NCBI GenBank assembly: GCA_031841125.1
Contig: CM063110.1
Location: 37,587,214 to 37,651,213, forward strand
Reading direction: 5' to 3'
Source of the DNA: Acanthococcus lagerstroemiae
Taxonomy: Eukaryota > Arthropoda > Insecta > Hemiptera > Eriococcidae
DNA: 64,000 nt
Shown here: positions 37,180-50,050 of the stretch, piece after piece
Position numbering within the stretch: position 1 is the first letter of the stretch
Layout of the letters: the number at the start of each line of letters is the position of its first letter
The notes under the pieces: model-generated
What the model saw: the letters and a program-made list of their open reading frames with translations, nothing else
Databases searched by the model: none
What the model was told of the DNA's origin: nothing
Position numbers and translations under genes: made by a program

Positions 37180-39975
37180 TCTTTCAGTATGACTGATGGA
37201 GAAATTCGTCCACTCAAGAAAAATTTCGAAGTCACCAGCTGCTTCAGCAACAACGATAAACTATTTTATGGGTTGTAATTTTCTACGGTATCATTTTTAC
37301 AAAATTGGTAAATTTCCGTTTCGTTTTACTCGCTCTTTCTTCCAGCGTTTTTTTATCACCCATATTTAGAAAGCGAGATACAAAAATATGGTGTAGTTTT
37401 TATCAATAACTACGTATTTCGCTTTTCCTCACGCCTTTTTTCTTCACCCGAGTATCTCCATTATAGCTACCTACTTTTACTGATCCAGTTTCACAAAGAG
37501 AATACGCCTCTCTTATTGCTGTAAATGCCCTAAATTTAGAAATTTGATGGCAGCTTTTCGTCACGTACCATCAAATTTCTGAAATTCAATTATTTCTTTT
37601 TGACAAAACAGGCGTTAAGAGTTTTCGATTTTTTTCGCAAAGTAAAATGTGCAATTAATTCTGATCCAATGTAATGTGATACGTTCGTGATTAAAATGAA
37701 ATGTCCCGAGCTCTTGTTATGCGAGCCTTTTAATATTCTAAATTGGGTTTGCGCGACAGCGATTGACTGAAACATTATACAATTTTTGTTAATGACCCAT
37801 TAATGGAGTGGCATTGAAATAATTCAAGTACATAGATGAAATTCTCGACTAATTTAAAGTCTGCGTGCTTCAGTCATGGTTTGGTGGGGGAAAAAAGGCG
37901 GACGTTTGAGAGAATTATTCTCCGAATTTACAACAGAGGTTTATTGTAAATTTGGATTTGAAGGTAGGCCTGTAATATATAGCGAATTCTTCTAGGAATA
38001 AACTGGTCTGCAGAAACTTGGCGAAGAGTTTTCCTAGAGGGGGAGGGGAACTGTTAGATTCCCAACTGACTTAACTCAAAATTACCAAGTATCAAATTTT
38101 GACTTGTTGGATTTTTCCAAATTTTTGATCTATTTATTAGAATTTTCCAACTCCTGCGAAGGCTTGGGGATAGCTGCCCCTGTCCCCCCTAAGTTCTGTC
38201 TTTGCTGGTCAGTAAGTAATATACTATTTTTTTCAAAATTTGGAAAATTGACTTTTTCCAACTTATTTAAATTACGCAAGTAACAGTTGACTAGATATGT
38301 AAGAGTTGAGTACTAATTTGGAGGCTTGGAGAATCCGTTCATTCGACCAGGCCTAGTTTCGGTATTCTTCAAGGGAGACGCGGATTATCCCTCAGATTCC
38401 CCGTCGCCCTTAAAACCGACTGCGCATCCGGCCTTGCTAAGATAGAGAAGTCTTACAAATTTCGTAACTTTCCTCCGGGAACGGGTATGTAAACCTGTCA
38501 ACTATGCTTGACAGATCCGTATCGAATATCTGTCAGTTTTTTTTGACATATAGTCCCAGGGTATTTCCGTTACTTTACCAATAGAATATAGCTATTGTGT
38601 GATTAAAATATTATTAGAGCATAATTTCCCTATGGTAAATACGAGTAGATACAATTTTTTCCCCGTTCATTTCCTTTTCGGAGAGCGACCACTATATATA
38701 CTCAGTATTCGAAAAGTAAACAAAGGTAAAGGATGCTGAGGGGGCGAAATGGAAGCTAGTCCGCTCCAACTTTCAAGGAAAGCACAGCACTATTATAATT
38801 TGATAATTTTTGCTAGTAAGCATAAATAAAAACAGGAATTATTTGAATATAACACCCATTTTGTCTAAATGCTGAGTTACAATAGATCATGCTTTTTTCC
38901 TTCGTCTCCATCCGCCTTCCTCCGAGCGAAGAATCATCCCCCAATATTGATTAAAAACTAAAAACAACAGATAAAATAATTCTAAATTCTTCCTAAGATT
39001 ACAAACATAAAATCTGAGAGGTTTTTGGAAGATTTTCAATTCTTATTTAGCTTGGTATGGGGCTCCAGATAAAGAATTTTTACTTACGTTGCAAAAAGGT
39101 TCCGCTTCCGCCTTATGCCAGCATATAGAGTGGGAAGAGGCTTCGGTTTTGCTACAATTTGTTTTTGATTGCGGAAGGGCTTTTTAAAGTTTCGGTAATC
39201 CTATTGAAGATATGGAACTCTATAACATATATTTCTATTTGAGAACCGGTGCCAAATCTGAGTCAAGTGTTCTTCTATAGTTCAGTTGAGTTAGAGCAAA
39301 AAGTCCATCCCTAAATGTATAATTCCAAGATTAGATTTTTTTTAAATTCTGTGAGAGGGAGAAGTCCTTATCTATCAAGTGCTTGCATTTTCCCAGTTGT
39401 AGTTCAACCATCTAACTTTTATTATTATTATTAATTTTTTTGTTTAGCAAAAATAGTTGAGTAATAAAATGTGCTCCTTGAAATTCCTGACAAAACTGAT
39501 ACCACCAAATGTATGGCTGCTTCAACCCTAACCGCGAACGGGAGGGTTCGAAATCGTCCTTCACAGTGCAATGCATTAATACAGACCTTATGGAAAGAAA
39601 TTCCGAATGTCGGACATTTCTCACTTTTCACTGACTTTCACGGAAAGAGGAAAGACCAGTGCCGTTGAAATGGCTCTCCTATCTTCATACCTTCTCATCT
39701 CTAGAAATCTTTTCACCCCCTTGCGTCGCCCTCTCAGAACCGCACATTTACATTTGTGTTTTTGTATTTCTTTTTTTTTTCGGGATTATTTGTCTTTCTA
39801 CAGTTCATTCGTCACTTTTCCTGTTCATGTTCTTTTTTTACCGGGAAATATTTATTTTCTTGCTGTATATAAATTTGTCCTGTAGAAAGAGTTTATTGTT
39901 CCTGCGAATTTAATTTTTCATTCCTGTGGTGATAAATGCATGCCATTTTGAACATCGTCCTCTCTCAGGCACCAC
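37180..39975. other. Gene-free, AT-rich stretch
   Basis: No coding gene was recognised on either strand and no well-bounded element was resolved. The overlapping frames near 39412-39913 show no family features. Confidence 0.45.
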
Positions 39976-39983
39976 GATTTTCA

Positions 39984-40813
39984 ACAGAGATGGGCATCGT
40001 TCAGTTCGCGAACCGTTCACCATTCTGGTTGAACGAGTACTGAACGACGTTCATATTTCAAATGAACTGAACTAAGTGAACGCTGTTCAGTGACAGTGAG
40101 CGAATATTGAATGAGGTTATCAGAAGGTGAACTGGTAAACAAGATGTGAACAAATGAACGTGAACGAGTAAGTTGAGTAGTTCGTCACCGAGCGCCGCCG
40201 ACACATACAACGTGTCTGGTCTTGTTGCTGGAGATGGGCATCGTTCACAAGTGAACTCTTTCAGTTCTGTATTTGGCATAAATTTTCAATTCTATGGTCC
40301 GTACGAGTCTCCCTCAAAGGGAAGAGAAAATCTTTCGGCTCCACAACCAACTAAACCTTATTATAAAACGATTCTGGTATACATCGGAGCGATTTGATGA
40401 TTTGATCTGAAATTTGGAAAGACATCCTGGGGTCTGTAGCCTATACATATAACTTTTTGTACTGAACTATCAGACGCCATCCATTTAATGTTAGTTATTT
40501 TCATATTCAAAATACTAGCCATTTTACATTTATAAATTATACGTCATGTTGGTCCCTTCATGCTGACAAAAGAGCAAAGGAGAGCAAATCACTGCTGAAT
40601 CTGAAATCAAAAGTGAACGAGAAATAAACGACCTGTCAATCAAGAAATGAACGAGAAGTGAACGGCTGTCAATCAAAAGTGAACGCTCAGTGAACGTACG
40701 TGTACCGAGCTCGTGAACTGAACTGAAAGGCGTTCATAGAGTAAGTGAACTGAACGGGGAAATTTTCAGTGAACTGAACGAAAGTGAATGGTTCGTGAAC
40801 GATGCCCATGTAT
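39984..40813. mobile_element. hAT-like element with GATGGGCATCGTTCA ends and 8-bp TSD
   Basis: The left end ACAGAGATGGGCATCGTTCA is matched inversely at the right (GAACGATGCCCATGTAT). GATTTTCA flanks both sides (39976-39983 and 40814-40821). The interior is made of GTGAACGA/GTTCAC-type repeats in both orientations. An extra internal copy of the terminus (AGATGGGCATCGTTCAC at about 40232) implies that one copy duplicated or inserted into another. It is about 830 bp with no transposase. Confidence 0.85.
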
Positions 40814-41307
40814 GATTTTCATCAACTACAACATCGAAATTGAATTTTGTGACCTTGATACTCCTCAACAAATATCTTGATTTAATAATTTCAGGTAATG
40901 AATGTCTTACAAGTTGTAGTAATGAGGTCATCCGCCTGCACTGATGGAACGGAAAACAAACCCCAAATGGTAGTACGTAAGGTAGGGGAGAGGAAGTAAG
41001 ACACTCTTCTGTGATACGTAGCTAGGAACGTAGAGTGACAAGTCCAGGGGTCATCCTAATCAGTATTCCTTCTGCTTCCTAAAGTCAGTGAAACTGGTAA
41101 AAGATCAAAACTTTTACGTTTTCCTTCATAAGTTAAGCTTGTGACAATGGGTGGCAATGGAGTAGTTTCGATTCCCGATTTTTGATATTTCGTAGGTTGT
41201 TAAGAAAAAATGATCGGAAGCTTTTCTATGTAGAATTTATTGGGCAATAATTTTTGTTTGAAGAATTTTCATTTCGTATTGATATTTCTCCAGATATGGG
41301 CGAAAAC

Positions 41308-42140
41308 TCATCAAATCTGAGATTCGCGGACGACATTGTACTTCTGGCAAAAAATTTTAATGAAATGGTGGAGATGAAGGCCTAAAATATCACAGAGAAA
41401 AATTTGGCCTATCTATGAACATGTCAAAAACAAAATTCATGTGAAACAGAGAGGGGGCAAACGAATTTTGGCTCGATGGGGGAAAAGTCACCAGAGTAGA
41501 CTAATACGTATATCTAGGACAATCCACGAAATTTACTAATAACATGAACGGTATCATTGGAGAGAGGATCTCAAACTCGTGAAAAGCCTTCTGGGCAAAC
41601 AAAACTTTTCTGAAAAGTAAAATGAAGAAAAAATCGAGCTAAAATCAAAAATTCTAAACAGCTGTGTAATGCCGGTATTAACATACGGCGCACAAACGTG
41701 ATCTCTTACGAAGACAGATGCGGCGTCTTAACAATACCCCAAACTTGATTCTCATCAGGAATATCCTACGTTTTAGACTAAAAGATAAACTTAAAAAATA
41801 TTCGAAAACAAACAGGCGTTAAAAGCATAGGATATCAAATCAAAAAACTCTGAAGTTTAAATACGCTGGGCCCATGTCTATTAGGATAATCAAGAAAATG
41901 GAATTTAGCGACAACTCTTTGGCCTCCAAGAGAGTATAAAAGAAAAAGAGGGCGCCCGCCAACAACACGCTGGATAAATGAGATCCTCAACCTAATGGGT
42001 TCATGCTGGACTCCCACAGACAGTATCCAACAGGAAGGCCTGGAAAATGGCGACGGAAACATAATATTCTCTGGGTGGGCGGAGTAGGACAGTGGCTTAC
42101 GTGTCTGTGCCTGCAAGAAGTCACACATGTAACTCACAAT
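41308..42140 (+). mobile_element. Degenerate LINE reverse transcriptase fragment
   Basis: The frame starts with SNLRFADDIVLLAKNFNEMV, containing the RT FADD catalytic box. It continues through frameshifts with KFGLSMNMSKTKFM, YVYLGQSTKF and the connection/tail region as far as an R-rich stretch and LASKR. Many stops mark it as dead. It belongs to the same broad type as the fragments at 32962 and 52690. Confidence 0.75.
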
Positions 42141-42932
42141 CTATTCAATGTCCGAATAAAAAATTGATATTTCTCGAGATTTTTGGAGACGTTCAGCCCT
42201 CTGGTGGACAAAGCTCCTCCGGGTGTTACGGTGATGTCGTTTAGGGCATCAGACCCAACTAGTTTGCAAAAATATTGTGTTGTTGATGTTTCCATTTTCA
42301 TTTCTACTTCTATTGTGCTCTATTGCATCACGTTTTCAATTAATTTTCATTGTTTTATTTTCCATACAAATTCTGCCCTGATTAGAACTACTCTCCTGAA
42401 GAGAGCAAAATGCATATAGGTACTCACTTTTTTGTTTGTTGTACCCATATTCCTCCTCATACGCCATCAGAAAAATACTGAATTTTTAATCAACCAACAC
42501 TCCAGCCTTCTGTGCGAGGAGGATTTAACAACTGCTTTATCTTACGTCATCAATTTTGCTTTTTCGTTAATTTTTATCTCTTGCGGTCTCTCGTAAATTA
42601 TGATTATCAGTAGTTCAACATTCACTTACTTAAAATACGCCTTTTTATCGGTTACGTGTTTTAAGAAATATTGCAGCGACTACAAGTCTCCATCCAAATT
42701 GTCTTGGCACCGAGCCTCGACCTTTTACATTCGTCTGGCCTCGGATTGAAACACGGAGAAGTAGGAGAGTACTCTATTGCATATTGTGAAAAATAAAAGC
42801 TCTAATATGTAACTATAATTCAAATTTAACAAACAAATGTCAGGTACTGAAGCGGAAACTGATCGGTTAAATTTTGACTAACGAAAGTTAGAAACGTCCA
42901 ACGCCTTTCTTTTTCTGAAATTTCCAACGATA

Positions 42933-43134
42933 ATAATGATAATGATAATGAGCCTTTATTGCGCGAAATTATATCTGGGTATACATTGAAGTACGCAGAC
43001 TCCTATCGCGCCATACCCTGCTTGTGGGCAAAGGCCTCCCTCAGTCTTTCCCATTCTCTTCTGTCCCACGTTATTCTGTGGTATAATTTGTTTTTTAAAA
43101 ATGAATCGAAAGCATCCCTCCATCTTACCGCCTG
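42933..43134 (-). mobile_element. LINE 3' end on the minus strand
   Basis: The minus strand reads LYHRITWDRREWERLREAFAHKQG, typical of the C-terminus of insect LINE ORF2 (W-DR-W...AFAH). It is followed by GCGCAATAAAGGCTCATTAT and a TAA/TGA microsatellite tail (42930-42952). It abuts the plus-strand R1-like fragment at about 43135, giving a tail-out junction of two different LINEs. Confidence 0.65.
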
Positions 43135-43135
43135 C

Positions 43136-43830
43136 CGAGCCCCGTGTGCGCGCACTGTGATCGAGGAGCGGAGGACACACCTTGGCACACCCTGTTCGAG
43201 TGTGAGGCCTGGGAGCAGGAGAGGCGCGGGACGGCCACAACAGCGATTGATCCCGGCGGCGACGATGAAGAGGAGGAGGACGACGTCGGCGTGATCAGCC
43301 GTCTCGCGCCGGACACCCTGGTTCCGGAAATGATGAAGAACGGAAGCAGCTGGAACCGGGTGTCGGCCTTTGTCTCGGCCATCATGAAGAAGAAGATGGA
43401 GACGGAGTGGTCGAGACAGAGGGCCGGCGATTCACCAAGCTCGGCCCACACCATCGATCAGGAGGTGAACTCTGTACCATCCTAGAGAAGAGCTGCTGCA
43501 GCTGCACTGCGGACCCACCGGCAGGGCTCACCCGTCGCCACCACCTGCCTGCGTCGACACACGGACCAAGACGAAGAGGTGAGGGGTGAGTGAAGAGAGG
43601 CAGCGCGTCCGGCCGTGGGGGACCTGAAATTTCCAGGCGAGCGCTTTGGGAGTGCGGACCTCGGTCAGTAGGGAACCCCATGGTGGTCCTGGTAGGACGC
43701 GCGCACCGTTCCGGCACGTAGAAATGGGGGCTCGGGCCCGGCCCCAAGGCGTCCCTCCGGTCACTGACGGGATGCTCGAAAGGGCAGTTCCTGTGGCCGG
43801 TAAAAGGAAATAGGGCGTCAAGTAAATAAA
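43136..43830 (+). mobile_element. R1-like LINE 3' end (C-terminal zinc knuckle and 3' UTR)
   Basis: The open frame to 43485 reads CAHCDRGAEDTPWHTLFECE, the C-x2-C...H...C knuckle at the C-terminus of R1-clade ORF2, then WNRVSAFVSAIMKKKM, the usual last helix. The following GC-rich stretch to about 43830 would be the 3' UTR. It is markedly GC-rich compared with the flanking DNA and only the extreme 3' part is present. The frame is intact through the knuckle, so this copy looks younger than the others. Confidence 0.75.
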
Positions 43831-44239
43831 CAAAGTCACTGAAGTCTTAAAATGTCGTGTACGTTGGAGAGGAGAACAGAGTACAATCGAGAGGTTGTGA
43901 AGTAAAACAAACTTTACCAGAAAGCTGTGCAACAGGGTTTTTATCTGATCACGTATTCAACTGAAAGGGATGACTTATAACTATTTACGCAAAACAACGA
44001 GAGACTGCCAGCTTCAGGGAAGGGAAAGAATGCTTAATTAGATTTTAGAAGAGCGGCTATAACTATTTACTCATACGACAGCAGGGTTTTCACTTTCACA
44101 GTGAGAGGAGGGGATACGTGAGCAGATTTTGAAGAAGAGGTTGCGGGGCTCACGCCCAAAAGTATGGTATAGCCCCACCGTCCGCTTAAGACTAAATAAC
44201 ACCAGAAATCCGGAAGAAAAAGATCATTCTAGCTTTCTG

Positions 44240-44640
44240 GCTCAAATCTCTAACCAAATCCGCAACCGAGATCCAAAATCAAGTATCTGAGATCCAGAAC
44301 CCCTCCGGCTCGTGTATCGGACCTACGAAAAGTGACGACCTTCGTGATCTCATGTCCCCGGACCCACGAAGTCACGACCCTCACGACTCCCAAAAAAATC
44401 AAGCAAGTTGAAAACCCAGTCAGATTTATCAAATCCAAATTTAGGTCACTCATTTTAGAAACAAATCAGGTTTTCCATCCCGTTCAAATCATAATCCCCA
44501 AAAGGGATTGTGTCGTATGTGTATCGAAATGGGAACCTAACATTTTTTTATATTTTGAATTTCGAATAGTTAATAAGAGCCGAGGGGGTGAATGCCATAT
44601 TTCTACCGCTCCTGGATAATCACTCGTCCCATTTTCGATT
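44240..44640. repeat. Solo arm of the 39-bp-minisatellite foldback element
   Basis: It contains about one and a half units of the GTGATCTCGTGTCCCCGGAC-type repeat at 44330-44390. Next comes AAAAAAATCAAGCAAGTTG and the same downstream sequence found in the right arm of the element at 51277-52149 (inverted there), up to TTTCTACCGCTCCTGG. It is a partial relative of that element. Confidence 0.7.
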
Positions 44641-46252
44641 GATAAAATTTCGTTCCTTTTTCTGAGGAATGAAAAAGTAATTTGTTCAATTCTTTAAAAA
44701 TGAGTTACTTACTGAAGAAAATAGTTGAAGATAAGAGAATAATATTATCGTCTCCATTTCCTGAATAAGAACTTGATCCTTCTATTGAACCAAGACTACA
44801 CAAACGTTCCATTTCTTGAAGAGTGAGAAACATGTCCTTTTATTGAGTCACGAGAAAAAATAAAAAGGTCTTTTCTTTAGCTGAGAAGAACTTCGTTCCT
44901 CTTTTTGAGGAAAGAAAAGAAAGTCACCTCTATTCTTTTATGAATGATATGAATTTCTCTCGTTTGAGGAAAGTGAATCTTTTTTTTTCTTCCTTCGAGG
45001 GAATGACATTGCACATGTTCATCAATGAACACGGAAAAAAGTTGTAAATGTAGTGTTGTCTATCAAAAGTTCCAATTAACCCCAAATTGATATACTGTGT
45101 ACACAGATGTACGCAAAAAAAATAATAAATAAAATAAGAGAACTATACATACATTCCTTCTTTATTTCAAAAACCATAAGAAAACAAGCAGCTTCGCTAC
45201 TCAAAGAGAGAAAAGCTTCAAACTGCGAAGCTGCAGACTGTAGTCGCGCAGCAAAGATCATGTTTTAAAGTGAAGCACCTGTCTACAAATGACTCTCAAA
45301 TTTGAATTAAATAGATTCGTGGAGCTAGAAAGCGTTCTTATAATCTTCTATATTATTTAATTCAACCAATTCAAGTAGCATCTTAAGAAATTGTAATTCT
45401 TCATCCGCTAAAAACAAAGGAAAAATTCTATTTTGATTCAAATAAAGTTTACAATTTGAAGAGGCGTAGCCAAGATGATTACCAATAATATCAAAACTTG
45501 TTAATGGGCATGCAGTTTTGAGAACATCGGATGTACGTTTGTTTCTCATAACTTTGTAACGCAGCAATGACATAAAAAGATCGAAAAATAATCTACCACA
45601 ACTTACACATACAATTATAGGTCATTTCTTAATTGTTCCGCTGACATTTCCTTCGTTTTTCTCGTTTTACTTGATATAACTTTCGAGTCTCTCTGTCATA
45701 GTATTTCTCTTCGATGCTTCTTGTAATATTTACAGTTCTGCTTCTGGCGTTCTGATCTATGTTTGTAAACTCTCTGTGCATTAAGTAGTAAGATTTTATC
45801 CTGTGCTTGTTCACTAGCTAATTGTTTATTACATTTGCTACTTTTTCATATGCTACTTATTGTTCATATGCTATTAGTTCATTTGCTCCATCGCCTATAT
45901 TCCCATAATTACCACAGAGAGGAACGCTGTTGTTTCCTTCTCAGGTTAAGACAGCCACAACGCTAAGACTTCATCGCTCAAAACCTGAAACAGAATAATA
46001 AAATTAGGCATTAATTCTTTTATCATATTTTTGAAACATAATACACATGCCAGTATTTAAAGGAAAATTTACTGATAAGAGTACCAGAGAAATAAATAAT
46101 ATCTCAAAGGAACATGTTTCACTTGATCTGGATTTGATCAGGATTCACAAACAATTCACACATATCATTGGTTAGAGAATTCACGGAGAAGGCAAGAACA
46201 TCCTATATCCTACACTCGAATATGCAACATCGCTACTCGCTACTGCTAAAAG
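44641..46252. other. Gene-free stretch with two unassigned minus-strand frames
   Basis: Minus-strand frames at 45325-45573 (82 residues, ending LVELNNIEDYKNAF) and 45629-45814 (61 residues, basic) have protein-like composition and lie next to each other. They may be decayed pieces of a transposon or gene. I do not recognise either one. Otherwise the stretch is AT-rich and featureless. Confidence 0.3.
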
Positions 46253-46260
46253 AATGTAGG

Positions 46261-46432
46261 AAGGGGTGGATCCAGGGGGTTAAACCCTCTCCCCGAAATT
46301 TGGCAATTTTTTTGTTTGTTCAATCGCACAATACATTCCCACCTGCCAAAACCTGCATGACCTTTCAAACATTTCTATTATAGAATCATATTGTCAAATC
46401 CCCCCTGAAATTTTTTTCTGGATCCACCCTTG
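46261..46432. mobile_element. hAT-like MITE (GGATCCA variant) with perfect 8-bp TSD
   Basis: The left end is AAGGGGTGGATCCAGGGGG. The right end read inversely is CAAGGGTGGATCCAG. AATGTAGG flanks both sides (46253-46260 and 46433-46440). It is 172 bp and non-coding. Confidence 0.85.
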
Positions 46433-46456
46433 AATGTAGGTACTGCTAATAAGACG

Positions 46457-46917
46457 AATGGGCGCGTTTTCCATTGACGTCACAAACGTCCTTATCACGC
46501 AATCGCACGCGCTCATCACGCAACAGCACGCAATTGTGTTGACTGCAGACTGCAGGCTGGTCCAAGGAAAATGTAAACCATTTTTTTTTACCCTGAATTT
46601 ACCATAAGAGAAAATATCGTTCTACTATTTTGCAAATATTTCGGAAATGGAGGAGAAGATAGAAATTTGCAATATATTTCCGTAATGTACTGAATGTGTA
46701 CTTCACGACTACAAGCATTACATTTTAAACTAGGTCCCCTTGTTATAATATCAGTGAAATTTCCAAGCCCTTATTTTTCTTATGGCTTATGGAGATGCTC
46801 ATTGAAAAGTTTTGTTTACATTCATTTCTCTTGAACCAAACTGCAGCCTGCAGCCAACAGAACTGTGTGCTGTTGCGTGATAAGCGCGTTTGTGACGTCA
46901 AGGAAAACGCGCCCATT
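46457..46917. mobile_element. 461-bp TIR element with GGGCGCGTTTTCC ends
   Basis: AATGGGCGCGTTTTCC and its exact inverse bound the element. The arms continue for over 100 bases with TTGACGTCACAAACG, CTTATCACGCAA, GACTGCAG and ATGTAAAC in mirrored order. No target duplication could be fixed. It lies only 16 bases beyond the TSD of the MITE at 46261. Confidence 0.75.
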
Positions 46918-47165
46918 TCCTACTGGACATGTTCTACTTGGCTCGATTCAAACGAATTGTACACTTATCAAATTGAGAACCAATGTTATACATTGGCAAA
47001 CAGCTGAACTTACCTCTTCTAAATCCAGTGAAGGGTTTTCCTCAATTTTCAAAATATTTTCCAACGGCAACAGTGGGTACCTACTCCAGTCTTCAACAAT
47101 AACAGTGCAGGAACTGAAGAATAAGATGATATAAGAATAGGTAAAATCGAAATATCGAAATTGTT

Positions 47166-47560
47166 GCTTATTATTATTATTACTAGGTATTATTATTATT
47201 TTCATTTCTCCTCGGCTCTACACACTGGAAATGACGCTTGCGCAATAATGAAGATCAAGATCAATGAGCACTAGGTACTGAAGAAGAAAAAACGCGAAGA
47301 GAATAAAAAATTGATTGCAAGAGGTTCGTTGCGGATCCTAATAAAATCAAAATGGTTGCTTATAATTGATTTTATTATTTTCAACCAATTGATTTCTCGA
47401 AAAATAAGGAGCCACTGAACTGAACTGTGACTCAGATCAATGAACACTACCGAAAACCACACATCTAAAATGACGCGCCACTGAACTGTGACTCAAACTT
47501 GAGAAGAGAAAAAGAAAAAGCGTTTGCAATAGGCTCGGTTACATCGACCCTAAAAACAAA
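47166..47560. repeat. ATT microsatellite and diverged duplication
   Basis: An ATT-rich run (47166-47200) is followed by two similar blocks. ACACTGGAAATGACGC ... AAGATCAATGAGCAC (from about 47221) is echoed by ACATCTAAAATGACGC and CAGATCAATGAACAC (about 47432-47475), with GAAGA/AAAAAGCG-type sequence after each. The ATT run could be a LINE tail. Confidence 0.45.
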
Positions 47561-48020
47561 TGAGACCATTATTTCGAAAGGCCTAGGATGTGTTCCCGTG
47601 CTGGCATCTCTAAAATACTAAAACATTCGATTACTTGTTCATACCAAGGGTGTTGATAAAAGGGGTTGTGAAGGTCCGGACTCCTTAGCAGAAAAATTGG
47701 GTTTTTCCCAGAGTTATGCAAGGCGAATCATGGGGGAAGGTGTAAAGAGATAGGAAAGAGAAAAATTTTTTTAGAACCCTCTTCATCACGGAGCTATCTA
47801 CGTCCTTGGTTCATTCCCTGGCGATAAAACAGAACATCGAAATTTATCACTTACCAGCTTTTCAAGAAAATATTAACAATTCTGTATAAATTCTTCACCC
47901 GCTTTATATATTAATAGACAACAGTTTACTTTTATCATGACTACGATCGAATTCTGTGTGTAATGATACCAAACACGTACAGTTTCCTTTTATTTATCAT
48001 TCATTAAGATCTGAAATGAT

Positions 48021-48187
48021 CAGTGGCGTGGTCAGACTGGGTATGAAGGGGGTAGGGGGGTTCGTTTCACTTTTACAACATTACAGGTGTAGTACTTACT
48101 ACTACCAGAATAAATTAAAATTTTTTCACATTGTAGGCCGATGCCAAGGGGGTCCAGACCCCCCCCCCCCCCGTAGCTACGCCCCTG
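48021..48187. mobile_element. hAT-like MITE (CAGTGGCG family) with 8-bp TSD (one mismatch)
   Basis: The left end is CAGTGGCGTGGTCAG. The right end read inversely is CAGGGGCGTAGCTACGGGGG. The flanks GAAATGAT (48013-48020) and GAAACGAT (48188-48195) differ at one base. A C-run of about 14 lies near the right end. Confidence 0.8.
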
Positions 48188-48195
48188 GAAACGAT

Positions 48196-49788
48196 TTCTG
48201 TAATGAAATTTGTATACGCTTTTTGATGCTCTGCACAAACAACCTGATAACGCTGCCTGAAAATCGTCGAATTTCATCGAATTGATTTTAAATAATAGCT
48301 GCAACATCTTACACTACAACGAGTCTCACGTCAGTGTTGCCACACGTTCTATTTTTCCCCTCGCGCTCATAGGAGTAATGAAAACGTACGCGTACCAAGT
48401 CACCCCATAATTGCAAAGCCACCCCGTGTTATGGTTGGTTAAAGGTCTGTCCAAAAGTTTATCACTGAGGCGAGGGAAATATTTGGACTTTTGAAGAAAC
48501 TCAACCTTGCTTCTTGAAGATACACTTTCGCCGCTATTACGTCCGACCACTCGAACGAAAATGAGAACGTATAATTTTATCTCATATCTTGTATAATTTA
48601 CGTCAAAATTAAGACTGTGTTTTTGTTTTCCATTATTCTAGGTCTATGTTTATGAACGGCCTAGTGAACCCACGTGTCAGCAATATAAGTTCAAATAATC
48701 TATTTCCGCTTCACCATTTGTTATAAGCTTACAGTCTGGATGTCTGATATAACTCAAATTGCATACCATGCGATACCCCGACACTCTCAGTCAGATAAAT
48801 AACATGCACACCAAGTCTGCGAGAACTGCACGTCGTAATAAATTCTCCTATTTTGTACAAATTATCTCGACAAATTTCGACGCATCAATATTATTATACT
48901 GTTACGACTGCACTCCTTAGCGTTACTCGTGGTACTCGTAAAGACTAGACCCCAAAATTTCGAACTAGCCGGGTCCGCATACATATTGTAGCTAATTTAT
49001 TTGAACAAAATTGCTATATGTAAGACACTTCAAGACAGACCTAGTCGTTGCTCTGGTTTTTCTGTATTTTTATCGCACGCGCGCACGCTTTACGTTTTGT
49101 TTTTCCGAGACTACATTGAGCAGGATTATACGAACGTCGAAATCCTGATTTAATTTTCAATTAATCAACTAAAATGAATATTAATGGCCTCGTCAGTATA
49201 CCTCTCGGTTGCCCGAACGCATTTTCATCGATAGAGAAACAATTAATTCTGTTAATTAAAGAATAGGTACGCCCGTTTCAGTCTAGAGGACGTTGACCAA
49301 GAAGGACGGAAGCAATTCGCGAAGTAAAAAGGTGCTGACAAGAGCTGAGAGCTGGTAGTTCAAAGTTGCTTTGACAGGCTTTTTGAGTAGAAAATATTGA
49401 TGCTATATTTCAGGTCAGTGTCCTGTGCGAAGAGCTTCTTTCACCCATTAGTCTATTGATTTCGATTCGTTTATAAGACGTGTCAAAATGCGTGTATTGT
49501 CAGCGTTGAAAAGAATTTTTATTATAGGTATTTGGAACTAAGCAATATACGGGTCATTATCCAGAAACTGAAAATATTAAGGTGGCATTTCTTTTTTATT
49601 TAACTTTCTTTTCTTATACTTAATTTGTACATAGAATATTCGACAAGTTTACGGATCAGGAGCATCAAAATTTAGAGAGGGTGTGGCTTTCGTTCCACAA
49701 CGATATGGCGAAATCACTGATATTCCCTACAGACAAAAATGCTTAAAGAATTTCCTTTTCCAAAGAATTTTTTAAAATTGTGTTATCA
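48196..49788. other. Gene-free stretch
   Basis: No gene was recognised. A CG-rich patch near 49075-49100 (CGCACGCGCGCACGC) stands out but has no frame or motif that supports a call. Confidence 0.4.
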
Positions 49789-49790
49789 TC

Positions 49791-50050
49791 AGGGGCGAAA
49801 CTATAGGGGGTGTGGGGGTTGAAACACCACTCCCCCAATAATTTGGCCGTCGGCAAATTTTGAAACTGTTCATTTGAATTTTTCATTTTTTATAAATGTT
49901 TGTAATTTTTTTTCCCCAATTAATAATAAGTATTTCGATTAAAATATCGGCAAAATTTAATTTTATAAACACTTTGTCGACGAATTTTTAGTTTTTATAA
50001 ATATTGTCGGCAAATTTTTCTTCTCTACCTCCTCAAACTGAAAGTCAAAT
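49791..50050. mobile_element. Possible truncated hAT-like MITE
   Basis: CAGGGGCGAAACTATAGGGG looks like the left end of the CAG-GGCG type elements. No matching right end is visible, so it is either truncated or a chance resemblance. Confidence 0.3.
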
